Assembly: GCF_000423665.1 (NCBI RefSeq)
Contig: NZ_AUIK01000001.1
Span: 186,001 to 250,000 of the forward strand
DNA from: Solirubrobacter soli DSM 22325
GTDB taxonomy: Bacteria; Actinomycetota; Thermoleophilia; Solirubrobacterales; Solirubrobacteraceae
Direction: 5' to 3'
DNA length: 64,000 bases
A program made the translations under genes and the position numbers. Below are positions 7,352-15,508 of the stretch, piece by piece. The notes below the pieces were generated by a model. That model had not been told where the DNA came from and did no database searches. It was given only the letters and a program-made list of their open reading frames with translations. Position 1 is the first letter of the stretch. Each line of letters opens with the position of its first letter.

Positions 7352-8463
7352 GGTTCGTCGACGAGTTCCGCGACGCCGAGCTCGGCCGGGCGCTGGCCAC
7401 CGAGATCCTCGCGACCGTCGAGCCCGGCCGGCACTACAAGGTGATGGAGGTGTGCGGCGGGCACACGCACTCGATCTACAAGTACGGGGTCGACGATCTG
7501 CTGCCCGCCAACGTCGAACTCGTGCACGGGCCGGGCTGCCCGGTGTGCGTGATCCCGATGGGGCGCGTCGACGACGGGATCGCGCTCGCGAACGCGCCCG
7601 GCGTGATCTTCACCTGCTTCGGCGACATGATGCGCGTGCCCGGCTCGAACGGCACGCTGCTGGAGGCCAAGGCGGGCGGGGCGGACGTGCGCATGGTCTA
7701 CTCGCCGCTGGACGCGCTGCGGATCGCCAAGGCCAACCCGGAGCGCGAGGTCGTGTTCTTCGCGATCGGCTTCGAGACCACGGCGCCCAGCACCGCGCTG
7801 ACGCTCAAGCGGGCGAAGGCCGAGGGGATCAGGAACTTCAGCTGCATGTGCAGCCACGTGACGATCGTCCCGCCGCTGCGCGCGCTGCTGGACTCGCCGG
7901 ACCTGCGGCTGGACGGCTTCATCGGCCCCGGCCACGTCTCCACCGTGGTCGGCGCGCGGCCGTTCGAGTTCATCCCCGCCGCGTACGGCAAGCCGGTCGT
8001 GATCGCGGGCTTCGAGCCGCTCGACATCCTCCAGGCCGTCCAGATGATCCTCGTGCAGCTGCGCGACGGCCGCTGCGAGGTCGAGAACCAGTACAAGCGG
8101 GTCGTCCCGTACGAGGGCAACGAGCGCGCCCTGCAGGTCATGGCCGAGGTGTTCGAGCTGCGCCCGCACTTCGAGTGGCGCGGGCTGGGCTTCATCTCAC
8201 ACTCGGGTCTGAAGCTGAGTGACGCGTATGCGGACTTCGACGCCGAGCTGCGCTTCGCCGTGCCGGGCATCCGCGTCGCCGACCCCAAGGCGTGTCAGTG
8301 CGGCGAGGTCCTCAAGGGCGTCATCAAGCCGTTCGAGTGCAAGGTGTTCGGCACCGCGTGCACGCCGGAGCGGCCGATCGGCACGTGCATGGTGAGCTCC
8401 GAAGGAGCCTGCGCGGCCTATTACAACTACGGACGGTTCGCGAGAGAACGCGAGGTCGTGTGA
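7348..8463 (+). CDS. hypD: [NiFe]-hydrogenase maturation protein HypD
   Basis: A 371-residue Fe-S protein, the usual HypD length. Signature motifs: MEVCGGHTHSIYKYG (C36, H39, H41), HGPGCPVCVIP (C64, C67), and the C-terminal [4Fe-4S] and redox cysteines in ACQCGEVLKG, FECKVFGTAC and GTCMVSSEGAC. With HypC it forms the scaffold on which the Fe(CN)2CO unit is built. It starts at a GTG overlapping the upstream stop and ends as GTGA into hypE. Confidence 0.96.
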   Translation: MRFVDEFRDAELGRALATEILATVEPGRHYKVMEVCGGHTHSIYKYGVDDLLPANVELVHGPGCPVCVIPMGRVDDGIALANAPGVIFTCFGDMMRVPGSNGTLLEAKAGGADVRMVYSPLDALRIAKANPEREVVFFAIGFETTAPSTALTLKRAKAEGIRNFSCMCSHVTIVPPLRALLDSPDLRLDGFIGPGHVSTVVGARPFEFIPAAYGKPVVIAGFEPLDILQAVQMILVQLRDGRCEVENQYKRVVPYEGNERALQVMAEVFELRPHFEWRGLGFISHSGLKLSDAYADFDAELRFAVPGIRVADPKACQCGEVLKGVIKPFECKVFGTACTPERPIGTCMVSSEGACAAYYNYGRFAREREVV

Positions 8464-9461
8464 CCACGCGCGAGGCACGGGTGCTCGAGATCATCGAGAC
8501 GGCTCGGGCCAAGCGCGCGAAGTTCCGCGACGAGCGGATCACGATGGCCCACGGCGCGGGCGGGAAGGCGACGGCGCGACTGATCGAGGGCCTGCTCGCG
8601 CCCGCGTTCGGCATCGCGGCGCTCGACGACGCGGCGATCGTGGGCGAGCTGGCGATGACCACCGACGCCTACGTCGTCAAGCCGCTGCGCTTCCCCGGCG
8701 GCTCGATCGGCGAGCTCGCCGTCAACGGCACCGTCAACGACCTCGCCATGGCGGGCGCGAAGCCGCTCGCGCTCACGTTGAGCCTCATCCTCGAAGAGGG
8801 CCTGGACGCGGCGACGCTGCGCGCGGAGGTGGAGGCGATCGCCGGCGCGGCCGCGGCGGCGGACGTCGCGATCGTCGGCGGCGACACCAAGGTCGTCGAG
8901 CGCGGCCACGCCGACGGGATGTACATCACGACGAGCGGGATCGGCCGGCGAGACCCGCGCGCGGCGTTCGAGCCCGCCCGCCCCGGCGACCGGATCCTGC
9001 TCTCCGGCCCGATCGGCGCCCACGGCACCGCGATCATGCTCGCCCGCGGCGAGTTCGACCTCGAATCCGACGAGATCGCCTCGGACACGCAGCCGCTGTG
9101 GCCGCGGGTCGACGCCATCCTCGGGCCTGGCATCCGGCAGCTGCGCGACGCCACCCGCGGCGGCGTCGCGTCCGTCCTGAACGAGCTCGCCCGCGCGTCC
9201 GGCGTCGCGATGTTGATCGACGAGGCGCAGATCCCCGTCTCCCCCGCCGTCACCGGCGCCTGCGAGCTGCTCGGCATCGACCCGCTCTACGTCGCCAACG
9301 AAGGCGTCTTCGTGGCGATCGCGGACCGCCCGCTGCCCGGCTTCGCCGACATCGGCGAGGTCAAGACCGAGCCGCCGGGGATGGTGTTGGTCAAGACGAG
9401 CTTCGGCGGGCGGCGTGTCCTGGATGAGCTGGTCGGCGACCCGCTGCCGAGGATCTGCTGA
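8460..9461 (+). CDS. hypE: [NiFe]-hydrogenase maturation protein HypE
   Basis: A 333-residue PurM/AIR-synthase-fold protein. MAHGAGGKAT (about residues 29-38), the long middle domain with GGDTKVVERG, and the C-terminal PRIC-stop are all characteristic: the last residue, C333, is the cysteine that carries the carbamoyl then cyano group supplied by HypF. The GTG at 8460 overlaps the hypD stop (GTGA) and gives a normal length; the frame is open further upstream but that part is the hypD shadow. The stop overlaps the hypA ATG. Confidence 0.94.
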   Translation: MTTREARVLEIIETARAKRAKFRDERITMAHGAGGKATARLIEGLLAPAFGIAALDDAAIVGELAMTTDAYVVKPLRFPGGSIGELAVNGTVNDLAMAGAKPLALTLSLILEEGLDAATLRAEVEAIAGAAAAADVAIVGGDTKVVERGHADGMYITTSGIGRRDPRAAFEPARPGDRILLSGPIGAHGTAIMLARGEFDLESDEIASDTQPLWPRVDAILGPGIRQLRDATRGGVASVLNELARASGVAMLIDEAQIPVSPAVTGACELLGIDPLYVANEGVFVAIADRPLPGFADIGEVKTEPPGMVLVKTSFGGRRVLDELVGDPLPRIC

Positions 9462-9799
9462 TGCATGAGCTCTCGATCGCCGACGCCATCGTCCGGATCG
9501 CGGAGGCGCATGCCGGCGGCCGGAAGATCGAGAGCGTCGAGGTCAAGATCGGGCACCTGCGCCAGGTCGTGCCGGACGCGCTGGAGTTCGCGTTCGAGCT
9601 GCTCGCGCCCGGCGTGGCGCTGAAGGTCGAAGAGGTCCCCGCGGCGGGCGTCTGCCGCGTGTGCGGGATGGAGAGCGAGCTGCCGGGGTTCCCGCTCGCC
9701 TGCGAGACGTGCGGGAGCCTGGACGTGGAGCTGGTCCGCGGGGAGGAGTTGCTCGTGGACGCGTTGACGATGGAAGGAGTGCCCAGTGGCCGGTGTTGA
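9461..9799 (+). CDS. hypA: Nickel insertion protein HypA
   Basis: A 112-residue protein starting MHELSIADAI, where His2 is the nickel ligand. A zinc site is formed by C65-x2-C68 and C81-x2-C84. It works with HypB to insert nickel into the large subunit after the iron unit. The ATG overlaps the hypE stop, and its 3' end overlaps the small-subunit start by 14 bases. The overlap region carries the ribosome-binding site of the next gene. Confidence 0.95.
   Translation: MHELSIADAIVRIAEAHAGGRKIESVEVKIGHLRQVVPDALEFAFELLAPGVALKVEEVPAAGVCRVCGMESELPGFPLACETCGSLDVELVRGEELLVDALTMEGVPSGRC
9774..9779 (+). promoter_or_regulatory. Shine-Dalgarno site for hydrogenase small subunit
   Basis: AAGGAG lies 6 bases before the GTG at 9786. 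It is the strongest ribosome-binding site in the cluster and lies inside the hypA coding sequence. It fixes the small-subunit start and suggests high translation of the structural genes compared with the purely overlap-coupled maturation genes. Confidence 0.75.
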
Positions 9800-10817
9800 G
9801 GAGGTCGACATCCTCTGGATCTCGGAGGGGATGAGCTGCGACGGTGACTCCGTCTCGATCACGGCCGCTGGGCAGCCGTCGATCGAGGACGTCCTGCTGG
9901 GCGCGATCCCGGGCCTGCCGAAGGTCAACCTCCACAACAAGGTCCTGAGCCCGACGCTCGGGGGCGAGGAGTTCCTGACGCCGTTCCGCGCGGCCGCGCG
10001 CGGCGAGGCGACGCTCCCGTTCGTGCTCGTCATCGAGGGCTCGATCCCCAACGAGGAGATCAACGGCGAGGGCTACTGGACGTCGTTCGGCAACGACGAG
10101 GCGACGGGCGAGCCGCTGACGCTGAACTGGTGGATCGACCAACTCGCGCCGAAGGCCTGGGGCGTCGTCGCGATCGGCACCTGCGCGACCTACGGCGGCA
10201 TCCACGCGATGGCCGGCAACCCGACGGGCGCGATGGGCCTGGCCGACTACCTCGGCTGGGACTTCCGCTCCGCGGGCGGTCTGCCGATCGTCAACGTCCC
10301 CGGTTGCCCGGTCCAGCCGGAGAACTTCATGGAGACGCTCGTCTGGCTGCTCTACGAGGCCGCGGGCCTGGCGCCGGTGATCCCGCTCGACGACCAGCTG
10401 CGCCCGCAGTGGATCTTCGGCGCCACCGTGCACGAGGGCTGTGACCGCGGCGGCTACTACGAGCAAGCCGACTTCGCGCACACCTACGACTCGCCCAAGT
10501 GCCTGGTCAAGCTCGGCTGCTGGGGCCCGGTCGTCAACTGCAACGTGCCCAAGCGCGGGTGGATGAACGGCCTTGGCGGCTGCCCGAACGTGGGCGGGAT
10601 CTGCATCGGCTGCACGATGCCGGGCTTCCCCGACAAGTTCATGCCGTTCATGGATCCGCCGCCCGGCGGCGGCGTGTCCTCGAACGTGATCGGCGTCTAC
10701 GGCAAGACCGTCCGGCGCCTGCGCTCGATCACCAACAAGACCGTCAACAAGGAGCCGAAGTGGCGGCACACGGGCTCTGACCTGACCACTGGCTACCAAC
10801 CGCGCTGGGGGAAGTGA
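9786..10817 (+). CDS. hhyS: Group 1h-type [NiFe]-hydrogenase small subunit
   Basis: A 343-residue Fe-S subunit. The proximal-cluster motif is EGMSCDGDS: only C18 is present where standard hydrogenases have CxxC, with D19 and D21 next to it. C133 (GTCATYGG) and C174 (NVPGCPVQPENF) complete the site. Three Cys plus one Asp is the published pattern of the oxygen-insensitive actinobacterial-type enzymes (group 1h, such as the Ralstonia AH). Medial and distal clusters are supplied by H216/C219, C239, C245, C252, C266, C273 and C276. There is no Tat signal peptide and no C-terminal anchor, so the enzyme is cytoplasmic or peripherally bound. It starts at a GTG inside hypA and is followed by the large subunit after one base. 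Confidence 0.93.
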   Translation: MAGVEEVDILWISEGMSCDGDSVSITAAGQPSIEDVLLGAIPGLPKVNLHNKVLSPTLGGEEFLTPFRAAARGEATLPFVLVIEGSIPNEEINGEGYWTSFGNDEATGEPLTLNWWIDQLAPKAWGVVAIGTCATYGGIHAMAGNPTGAMGLADYLGWDFRSAGGLPIVNVPGCPVQPENFMETLVWLLYEAAGLAPVIPLDDQLRPQWIFGATVHEGCDRGGYYEQADFAHTYDSPKCLVKLGCWGPVVNCNVPKRGWMNGLGGCPNVGGICIGCTMPGFPDKFMPFMDPPPGGGVSSNVIGVYGKTVRRLRSITNKTVNKEPKWRHTGSDLTTGYQPRWGK

Positions 10818-10818
10818 C

Positions 10819-12606
10819 ATGGCTGCCACCCGAGAGCCCGTCAAGCCCGAGGCCGGTCGCATCGTCGACATGGCGTGGGACCCGATCACGCGCATCGTCG
10901 GCAACCTCGGCATCTACACGAAGATCGACTTCGACCGCCGCGAGGTCGTCAGCTGCAAGGCGACCTCGTCGCTGTTCCGCGGCTACAGCGTGTTCATGAA
11001 GGGCAAGGACCCGCGCGACGCCCACTTCATCACCAGCCGCATCTGCGGCATCTGCGGCGACAACCACGCGGTCTGCTCCTGCTACGCGCAGCAGATGGCC
11101 TACGGCGTCAAGCCGCCGCCGCTGGCCGAGTGGATCGTCAACCTCGGCGAGGCCGCCGAGTACATCTTCGACCACATCATCTTCCAGGACAATCTGGTCT
11201 TCGTCGACTTCTGCGAGCAGATGGTGTCGGCGACCAACCCGGGCGTGTGGGCGAAGGCGCAGAACACCGCCGCCCCGGGTCGCGACCAGCACGGCTACGC
11301 GACGATCGCGGACATCATGACGTCGTTCAACCCGTTCACGGGCGCGACGTACCGCGAGGCGCTGCACATGAGCCGTATCGGGCGGGAGATGATCTGCCTG
11401 ATGGAGGGGCGCCACGTGCACCCGTCCACGATCTACCCGGGCGGCGTCGGCACCGTCGCGACCCCGACGCTGCTGACCGACTACCAGAGCCGGCTGCTGC
11501 GTTGCCTGGACTTCATCAAGAAGGCCGTCGCGATGAACGACGACGTCTTCGACTTCTTCTATCAGGCGCTGCCGGGCTATGAAGAGGTGGGCCGGCGCCG
11601 CGTGCTGCTCAACTGCTGGGGCGCGTTCAACAACCCGGACTTCTGCACCTACGAGTACCGGACGATGGGCGACTGGGGCAACGAGATGTTCGTCACCCCG
11701 GGCATCGTCGTCGACGGCGAGTTGGTCACCACGAACCTCGTCGACATCAACCTCGGCATTCGGATCCTGCTCGGCTCGTCGTACTACCGCGACTGGGAGC
11801 CCGACGGCGAGGTGTTCGTGCCCAACGACCCGCTCGGCAACCCGGTCGACAGGCGCCACCCGTGGAATCAGACCACCACGCCGATGCCGCAGAAGCGCGA
11901 CCTCGACGGCGGCAACTACTCGTGGGTGATGTCGCCGCGCTGGTTCCACGACGGCGACAACCTGGCGATGGACACCGGCGGCGGCGCGCTCGCGCGGCTG
12001 TGGGCGACGGCGCTCGCGAACAAGGTCCACATCCCGTTCGTGGATGCCACCGGGTCGAGCGTGAAGATCCACCTCCCCAAGACGCCCGACACCGCCGCCG
12101 TCGACCTCGAGTGGAAGATCCCGCAGTGGTCCAACGCGATCGAGCGCGACCGCGCGCGGATCTACTTCGTCGCCTACGCCGCCGGGTGCGCGTTCCACTT
12201 CCTCGACAAGGCGTTCGAGGAGGTCCGCGCGGGGCGGACGAAGACGTTCGAGCCCTTCGAGGTGCCGGACGAGTCGATCGGCTGCGGGTTCCACGAGGCG
12301 GTGCGCGGCGTGCTCAGCCACCACCTCGTCATCCGCGACGGCAAGATCGCCAACTACCACCCGTACCCGCCGACGCCGTGGAACGGCTCGCCCACCGACT
12401 CCTACGGCACGCCCGGCCCGTACGAGGACGCGTGCAACGGCATGCCGATCTTCGAGGAGGCCGACGAGGAGAGCTTCCGCGGCATCGACATCATGCGCGC
12501 GGTCCGCTCCTTCGATCCGTGCCTGCCGTGCGGGGTGCACATGTACCTCGGCAACGGCAAGACGATCACGCAGGTGCACTCGCCGATGTTCGGGGAGCAC
12601 TCGTGA
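10819..12606 (+). CDS. hhyL: Group 1h-type [NiFe]-hydrogenase large subunit
   Basis: A 595-residue catalytic subunit that splits H2. The nickel ligands are in the L1 motif SRICGICGDNHAVCS (C76, C79) and the L2 motif FDPCLPCGVH (C568, C571). The maturation endopeptidase should cut after H574 and release a 21-residue tail. The length and the L1 wording fit group 1h rather than membrane-bound group 1d or cytosolic group 3. All four ligand codons are TGC, so there is no selenocysteine. It begins one base after the small-subunit stop and ends overlapping the NifU-like start (GTGA). Confidence 0.95.
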   Translation: MAATREPVKPEAGRIVDMAWDPITRIVGNLGIYTKIDFDRREVVSCKATSSLFRGYSVFMKGKDPRDAHFITSRICGICGDNHAVCSCYAQQMAYGVKPPPLAEWIVNLGEAAEYIFDHIIFQDNLVFVDFCEQMVSATNPGVWAKAQNTAAPGRDQHGYATIADIMTSFNPFTGATYREALHMSRIGREMICLMEGRHVHPSTIYPGGVGTVATPTLLTDYQSRLLRCLDFIKKAVAMNDDVFDFFYQALPGYEEVGRRRVLLNCWGAFNNPDFCTYEYRTMGDWGNEMFVTPGIVVDGELVTTNLVDINLGIRILLGSSYYRDWEPDGEVFVPNDPLGNPVDRRHPWNQTTTPMPQKRDLDGGNYSWVMSPRWFHDGDNLAMDTGGGALARLWATALANKVHIPFVDATGSSVKIHLPKTPDTAAVDLEWKIPQWSNAIERDRARIYFVAYAAGCAFHFLDKAFEEVRAGRTKTFEPFEVPDESIGCGFHEAVRGVLSHHLVIRDGKIANYHPYPPTPWNGSPTDSYGTPGPYEDACNGMPIFEEADEESFRGIDIMRAVRSFDPCLPCGVHMYLGNGKTITQVHSPMFGEHS

Positions 12607-13067
12607 TCGAACAAGTGGAAGCGTTGCTCGACGAGGTCGAGACGTTCCCCGAGCCGCAGCGCGAGGTCGCGACCGAGCTCGTGCGCGCGCTGCTGGAGAT
12701 GTATGGCGAGGGCCTGGCGCGGATCGTCGCGGCGTGTGACGTGCCGGTCGACGACGAGCTCGTCGCGCATCTGCTGCTCCTGCACGGGCTCCATCCGGTG
12801 CCGGTGCGAGAGCGGGTGATCGGCGCGCTGGACGAGGTAAGGCCTTACCTCGCTTCGCACGGCGGGGGCGTGGAGCTGGTCGACGTCGCCGACGGCGTCG
12901 TGCGGCTGCGGCTCGAGGGCTCGTGCCACGGCTGTCCGTCCTCGGCGGCGACGTTGCGGGGCGCGGTCGAAGAGGCGATCGCGCGCGCCGCGCCGGACGT
13001 CGAACGGGTCGAGACCGAGGGGGTCGCGGAGCCCCTGCTGCAGATCGAGCTCGCATGTCCGCTCTGA
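12603..13067 (+). CDS. NifU C-terminal domain protein of the hydrogenase cluster
   Basis: A 154-residue protein. Residues 66-150 form a NifU-type scaffold domain with the Fe-S ligand pair in GSCHGCPSS (C108, C111). Residues 1-65 are a helical acidic extension (EQVEALLDEVETFPEPQREVATELVRALLEMYGEG) not found in stand-alone NifU/NfuA proteins. It presumably assembles or repairs the Fe-S clusters of the small subunit; this rests on the domain and on its place directly behind the large subunit. The GTG start overlaps the large-subunit stop. Confidence 0.85.
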   Translation: MIEQVEALLDEVETFPEPQREVATELVRALLEMYGEGLARIVAACDVPVDDELVAHLLLLHGLHPVPVRERVIGALDEVRPYLASHGGGVELVDVADGVVRLRLEGSCHGCPSSAATLRGAVEEAIARAAPDVERVETEGVAEPLLQIELACPL

Positions 13068-13555
13068 TGCGGCTCGCGCAGCGCTCGACGGCCGACGTCG
13101 AGCGCTGCGATCTGTGCGGGAACCCGATCGCGGCCGACCACCGGCATGTGCTCGAGCTGGCCACGCGCGACGTCAAGTGCGCGTGCCGGCCGTGCCGGCT
13201 GCTGTTCGAGCGGTCGGATCGGATGAAGCTCATCCCGGCCGACGTGCGGCGCGTCGAGACCGTCGATCTGGGCGTGCCGGTCGACATGGCGTTCGTGGTG
13301 CGGGTGGACGGGGTGCCGAAGGCGTTCTACCCGAGCCCGGTCGGGCCGACGGAGTCGTTGCTGGGAATCGATCTGGAGGTCGAGCTCGCCGATGACGTCG
13401 AGGCGCTGCTGGTGCGCGGGTCGGATGCGTGGATCGTGGGCGTCGACGTCTGCTTCGCGCTCGTCGGGCTCGTCCGCACGCATTGGCGCGGGCTCACCGG
13501 CGGCGCGGACGTCCGCCGCGAGCTGGACGCGTTCTTCGAACGGCTGGAGACGTGA
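13055..13555 (+). CDS. DUF5947-like hydrogenase-associated protein with two Cys knuckles
   Basis: A 166-residue protein resembling what is annotated as DUF5947 in actinobacterial hydrogenase clusters (from memory). The N-terminus has ERCDLCGNPI (C18, C21) and KCACRPC (C42, C44, C47), a rubredoxin-like or zinc-ribbon arrangement; the rest is alpha/beta with no known catalytic motif. Metal binding is inferred; function is unknown, but a rubredoxin-type electron carrier or an assembly factor would fit. The ATG at 13055 overlaps the NifU-like gene by 13 bases; the ATG at 13067 is an alternative. It ends overlapping the next start. Confidence 0.8.
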   Translation: MSALMRLAQRSTADVERCDLCGNPIAADHRHVLELATRDVKCACRPCRLLFERSDRMKLIPADVRRVETVDLGVPVDMAFVVRVDGVPKAFYPSPVGPTESLLGIDLEVELADDVEALLVRGSDAWIVGVDVCFALVGLVRTHWRGLTGGADVRRELDAFFERLET

Positions 13556-14166
13556 TCGAGCTCGGCTTCTCCGTCGACGGCGCCGCGCCGGTGGAGCACT
13601 CGGCGGTGCCGACGCTGCGGTTCGCGCTGGGCGTGCGTTGCGAGGAGCCGGTCCGCTCGGTGCTGCTCGACGTCCAGTTGCAGATCGCGGCCCGGCGGCG
13701 CGGGTACGACGCGGCGGCGCACGACCGGCTGTTCGAGCTCTTCGGCCCGGTCGACGCGTGGCCGACCACGTTGCGGACGCTGCTGTGGACGCGGACGACG
13801 CTCGTGGTCCCGGCGTTCGAGGGCGCGACCGTGGTCGACCTCGACGTGCCGTGCTCGTACGACCTCGAGGTGGCCGCGTCGCGCTATCTCGATGCGCTGG
13901 CCGACGGCGACGTGCCGCTCGAGTTCCTGTTCAGCGGCAGCGTGTTCTACGAGCAGGACGGCCGGCTGCAGACCGTGCGGCTGCCCTGGAGCAGCGAAGC
14001 CGCGTACGCGCTGCCGGTGCGGGTGTGGAAGGAGACGATGGAGCGTTACTTCCGGGGGACGGCGTGGGTGCGGCTCTCGAAGGAGAGCTTCGACCGGCTC
14101 TCGGCCTACAAGGCGCGCAACGCGTTCGCGACGTGGGATGACGCCCTGGAGGCGTTGGGCCTATGA
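13552..14166 (+). CDS. DUF6084-like hydrogenase-associated protein
   Basis: A 204-residue protein of the type called DUF6084 in 1h clusters (from memory). It is probably mostly beta: an N-terminal half with PTLRFALGVRCEEPVRSVLLD, a central TTLVVPAFEGATVVDLDVPCSYDLEVAASRYLDAL, and a C-terminal WKETMERYFRGTAWVRLSKESFDRLSAYKAR. I see no metal ligands, signal peptide or TM segment. Function unknown; the position suggests hydrogenase assembly or partner binding. The GTG start overlaps the upstream stop and the stop overlaps the next ATG. Confidence 0.78.
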   Translation: MIELGFSVDGAAPVEHSAVPTLRFALGVRCEEPVRSVLLDVQLQIAARRRGYDAAAHDRLFELFGPVDAWPTTLRTLLWTRTTLVVPAFEGATVVDLDVPCSYDLEVAASRYLDALADGDVPLEFLFSGSVFYEQDGRLQTVRLPWSSEAAYALPVRVWKETMERYFRGTAWVRLSKESFDRLSAYKARNAFATWDDALEALGL

Positions 14167-14879
14167 CCACCGAGCTGCGCAAGCTCGCCGACGCCGTCAT
14201 GTACGAGGGCTACATGCTCTGGCCGTACACGCCGAGCGCGCTGAAGAACCAGCGGCGGTGGACGTTCGGCTGCGTGTTCCCGCCCGCGTGGACGGCGCGC
14301 CACCCCGATGACGCGTGCCTCATGCGCACGCAGGTGCAGCTCGAGAGCGACCCGGCCGCGGTGACGGTGACCGTGCGGTTCCTGCGCGAGGGCGTCGAGC
14401 GGTCCGTCGGGCCGGGCGCGTTCGAGCTCGGCGCCGTCGACGTGGCCGTGGACGGCGCGCGGCTCACGGTCACGGTGCGCAACACGTCGGGCTGGGACGG
14501 CGAGGACCGCGAGGAGGCGCTGCGCCATGCGCTGTGCTCGACGCACACGCTGCTCGAAGGCGGGCGGTTCGTCTCCGCGACCGAGGCCGACGGCTGCGAG
14601 AACGTGGGTACGTGGCCGGTGCTCGTCGGCGATGACGCGATGCTCTCGTCGCCGATCATCCTCGAAGATCACCCGCGGATCGCGCCCGAGTCGCCCGGCG
14701 ACCTCTTCGACGGCGGGGAGATCGACGGGCTGCTGGCGCTGAACATCCTCGCGCTGACCGATTCCGAGAAGGCCGAGATGCGCCTGGACCCGCGCACGCG
14801 GGAGATCCTCGAGCGCACGGAGAACCTGACCGAGGAGCAGCTGTGGACGCTGTCGGGATACCGGTTGGAACGCGAGTGA
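14163..14879 (+). CDS. Conserved hydrogenase-cluster protein of unknown function
   Basis: A 238-residue soluble protein. The N-terminus, LADAVMYEGYMLWPYTPSAL followed by KNQRRWTFGCVFPP, has the look of a conserved motif and recurs in my memory of 1h hydrogenase clusters. The middle is beta-rich, and a CSTHTLLEGGRF segment precedes an acidic C-terminus (LTDSEKAEMRLDPRTREILERTENLTEEQ) that is probably helical. No catalytic signature is recognised. Both ends overlap neighbours (ATG in the previous stop, GTG of the protease in its stop), so it belongs to the same operon. Confidence 0.75.
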   Translation: MTTELRKLADAVMYEGYMLWPYTPSALKNQRRWTFGCVFPPAWTARHPDDACLMRTQVQLESDPAAVTVTVRFLREGVERSVGPGAFELGAVDVAVDGARLTVTVRNTSGWDGEDREEALRHALCSTHTLLEGGRFVSATEADGCENVGTWPVLVGDDAMLSSPIILEDHPRIAPESPGDLFDGGEIDGLLALNILALTDSEKAEMRLDPRTREILERTENLTEEQLWTLSGYRLERE

Positions 14880-15508
14880 AGCTGCGTCCGCGCGCGGGCG
14901 GCGACGTGTTCGACCTCGCCCTGGCCGGGAAGACCGCCGTCGTCGACACGGTCGAGACCGACATGGAGGGCCGCGTCTTCGTCGGCGTGCTCGTCGACGA
15001 CGACCCGGGGCGCGACCTCGGCGAGCGCGGGCATCGCTTCTTCTTCTCGCCGGAGGAGGTCGCGCCGCTGCGCGTGCTGGTCGCCGGGATCGGCAACGTC
15101 TTCCTGGGCGACGACGGCTTCGGCTGCGCGCTGGCGGCGCGGGCCGCGTTCGAGGGGGTCGACGTCGCCGACTTCGGCATCCGCGGCATGGACCTCGCGT
15201 ACGCGCTCGCGGACTACGACGTCGTCGTGTTCCTCGACGCGATGCCGCGCGGAGGCGCACCCGGCACGCTCTACGTGATCGAGCCGGACGTGGACCAGGT
15301 CCCGGCCGGGTTCGACGCGCACGGGATGGACCCGGTGCAGGTCCTGGCGCTGGCGCGGACGCTCGGCTCGGCGCTCCCCCGCACGCTGGTGCTCGGCTGC
15401 GAGCCCGAGGCGATCGAGGAGTTCACCGGGCTCAGCGCGCCGGTCGAGGCGGCGCTGGACGGGGCCTTGAAGCTGCTCGACGAAGTCCTGCGAAAGGAGC
15501 TGTCATGA
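14876..15508 (+). CDS. Hydrogenase maturation endopeptidase with N-terminal extra domain
   Basis: Residues 66-210 are a HybD/HyaD-type protease (VLVAGIGNVFLGDDGFG, VVVFLDA, AHGMDPVQVL). D80, D121 and H149 line up with the nickel-sensing residues of HybD. It should remove the 21-residue tail of the large subunit. Residues 1-62 are an additional small beta domain (KLRPRAGGDVFDLALAGKTA, then GVLVDDDPGRDLG) that ordinary proteases of about 150-165 aa lack. The GTG at 14876 overlaps the upstream stop and includes this domain. The stop overlaps the ATG of the 34-residue peptide. Confidence 0.88.
   Translation: MKLRPRAGGDVFDLALAGKTAVVDTVETDMEGRVFVGVLVDDDPGRDLGERGHRFFFSPEEVAPLRVLVAGIGNVFLGDDGFGCALAARAAFEGVDVADFGIRGMDLAYALADYDVVVFLDAMPRGGAPGTLYVIEPDVDQVPAGFDAHGMDPVQVLALARTLGSALPRTLVLGCEPEAIEEFTGLSAPVEAALDGALKLLDEVLRKELS

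Noticed and set aside
10819..12606. Possible selenocysteine ([NiFeSe]) hydrogenase
   Set aside because: The nickel-ligand codons in both the L1 and L2 motifs are TGC, with no in-frame TGA.
13067..13555. ATG at 13067 as the only start of the DUF5947-like gene
   Set aside because: The ATG at 13055 is in frame and leaves room before the first Cys knuckle; both are possible, so the longer form was listed and the shorter noted.
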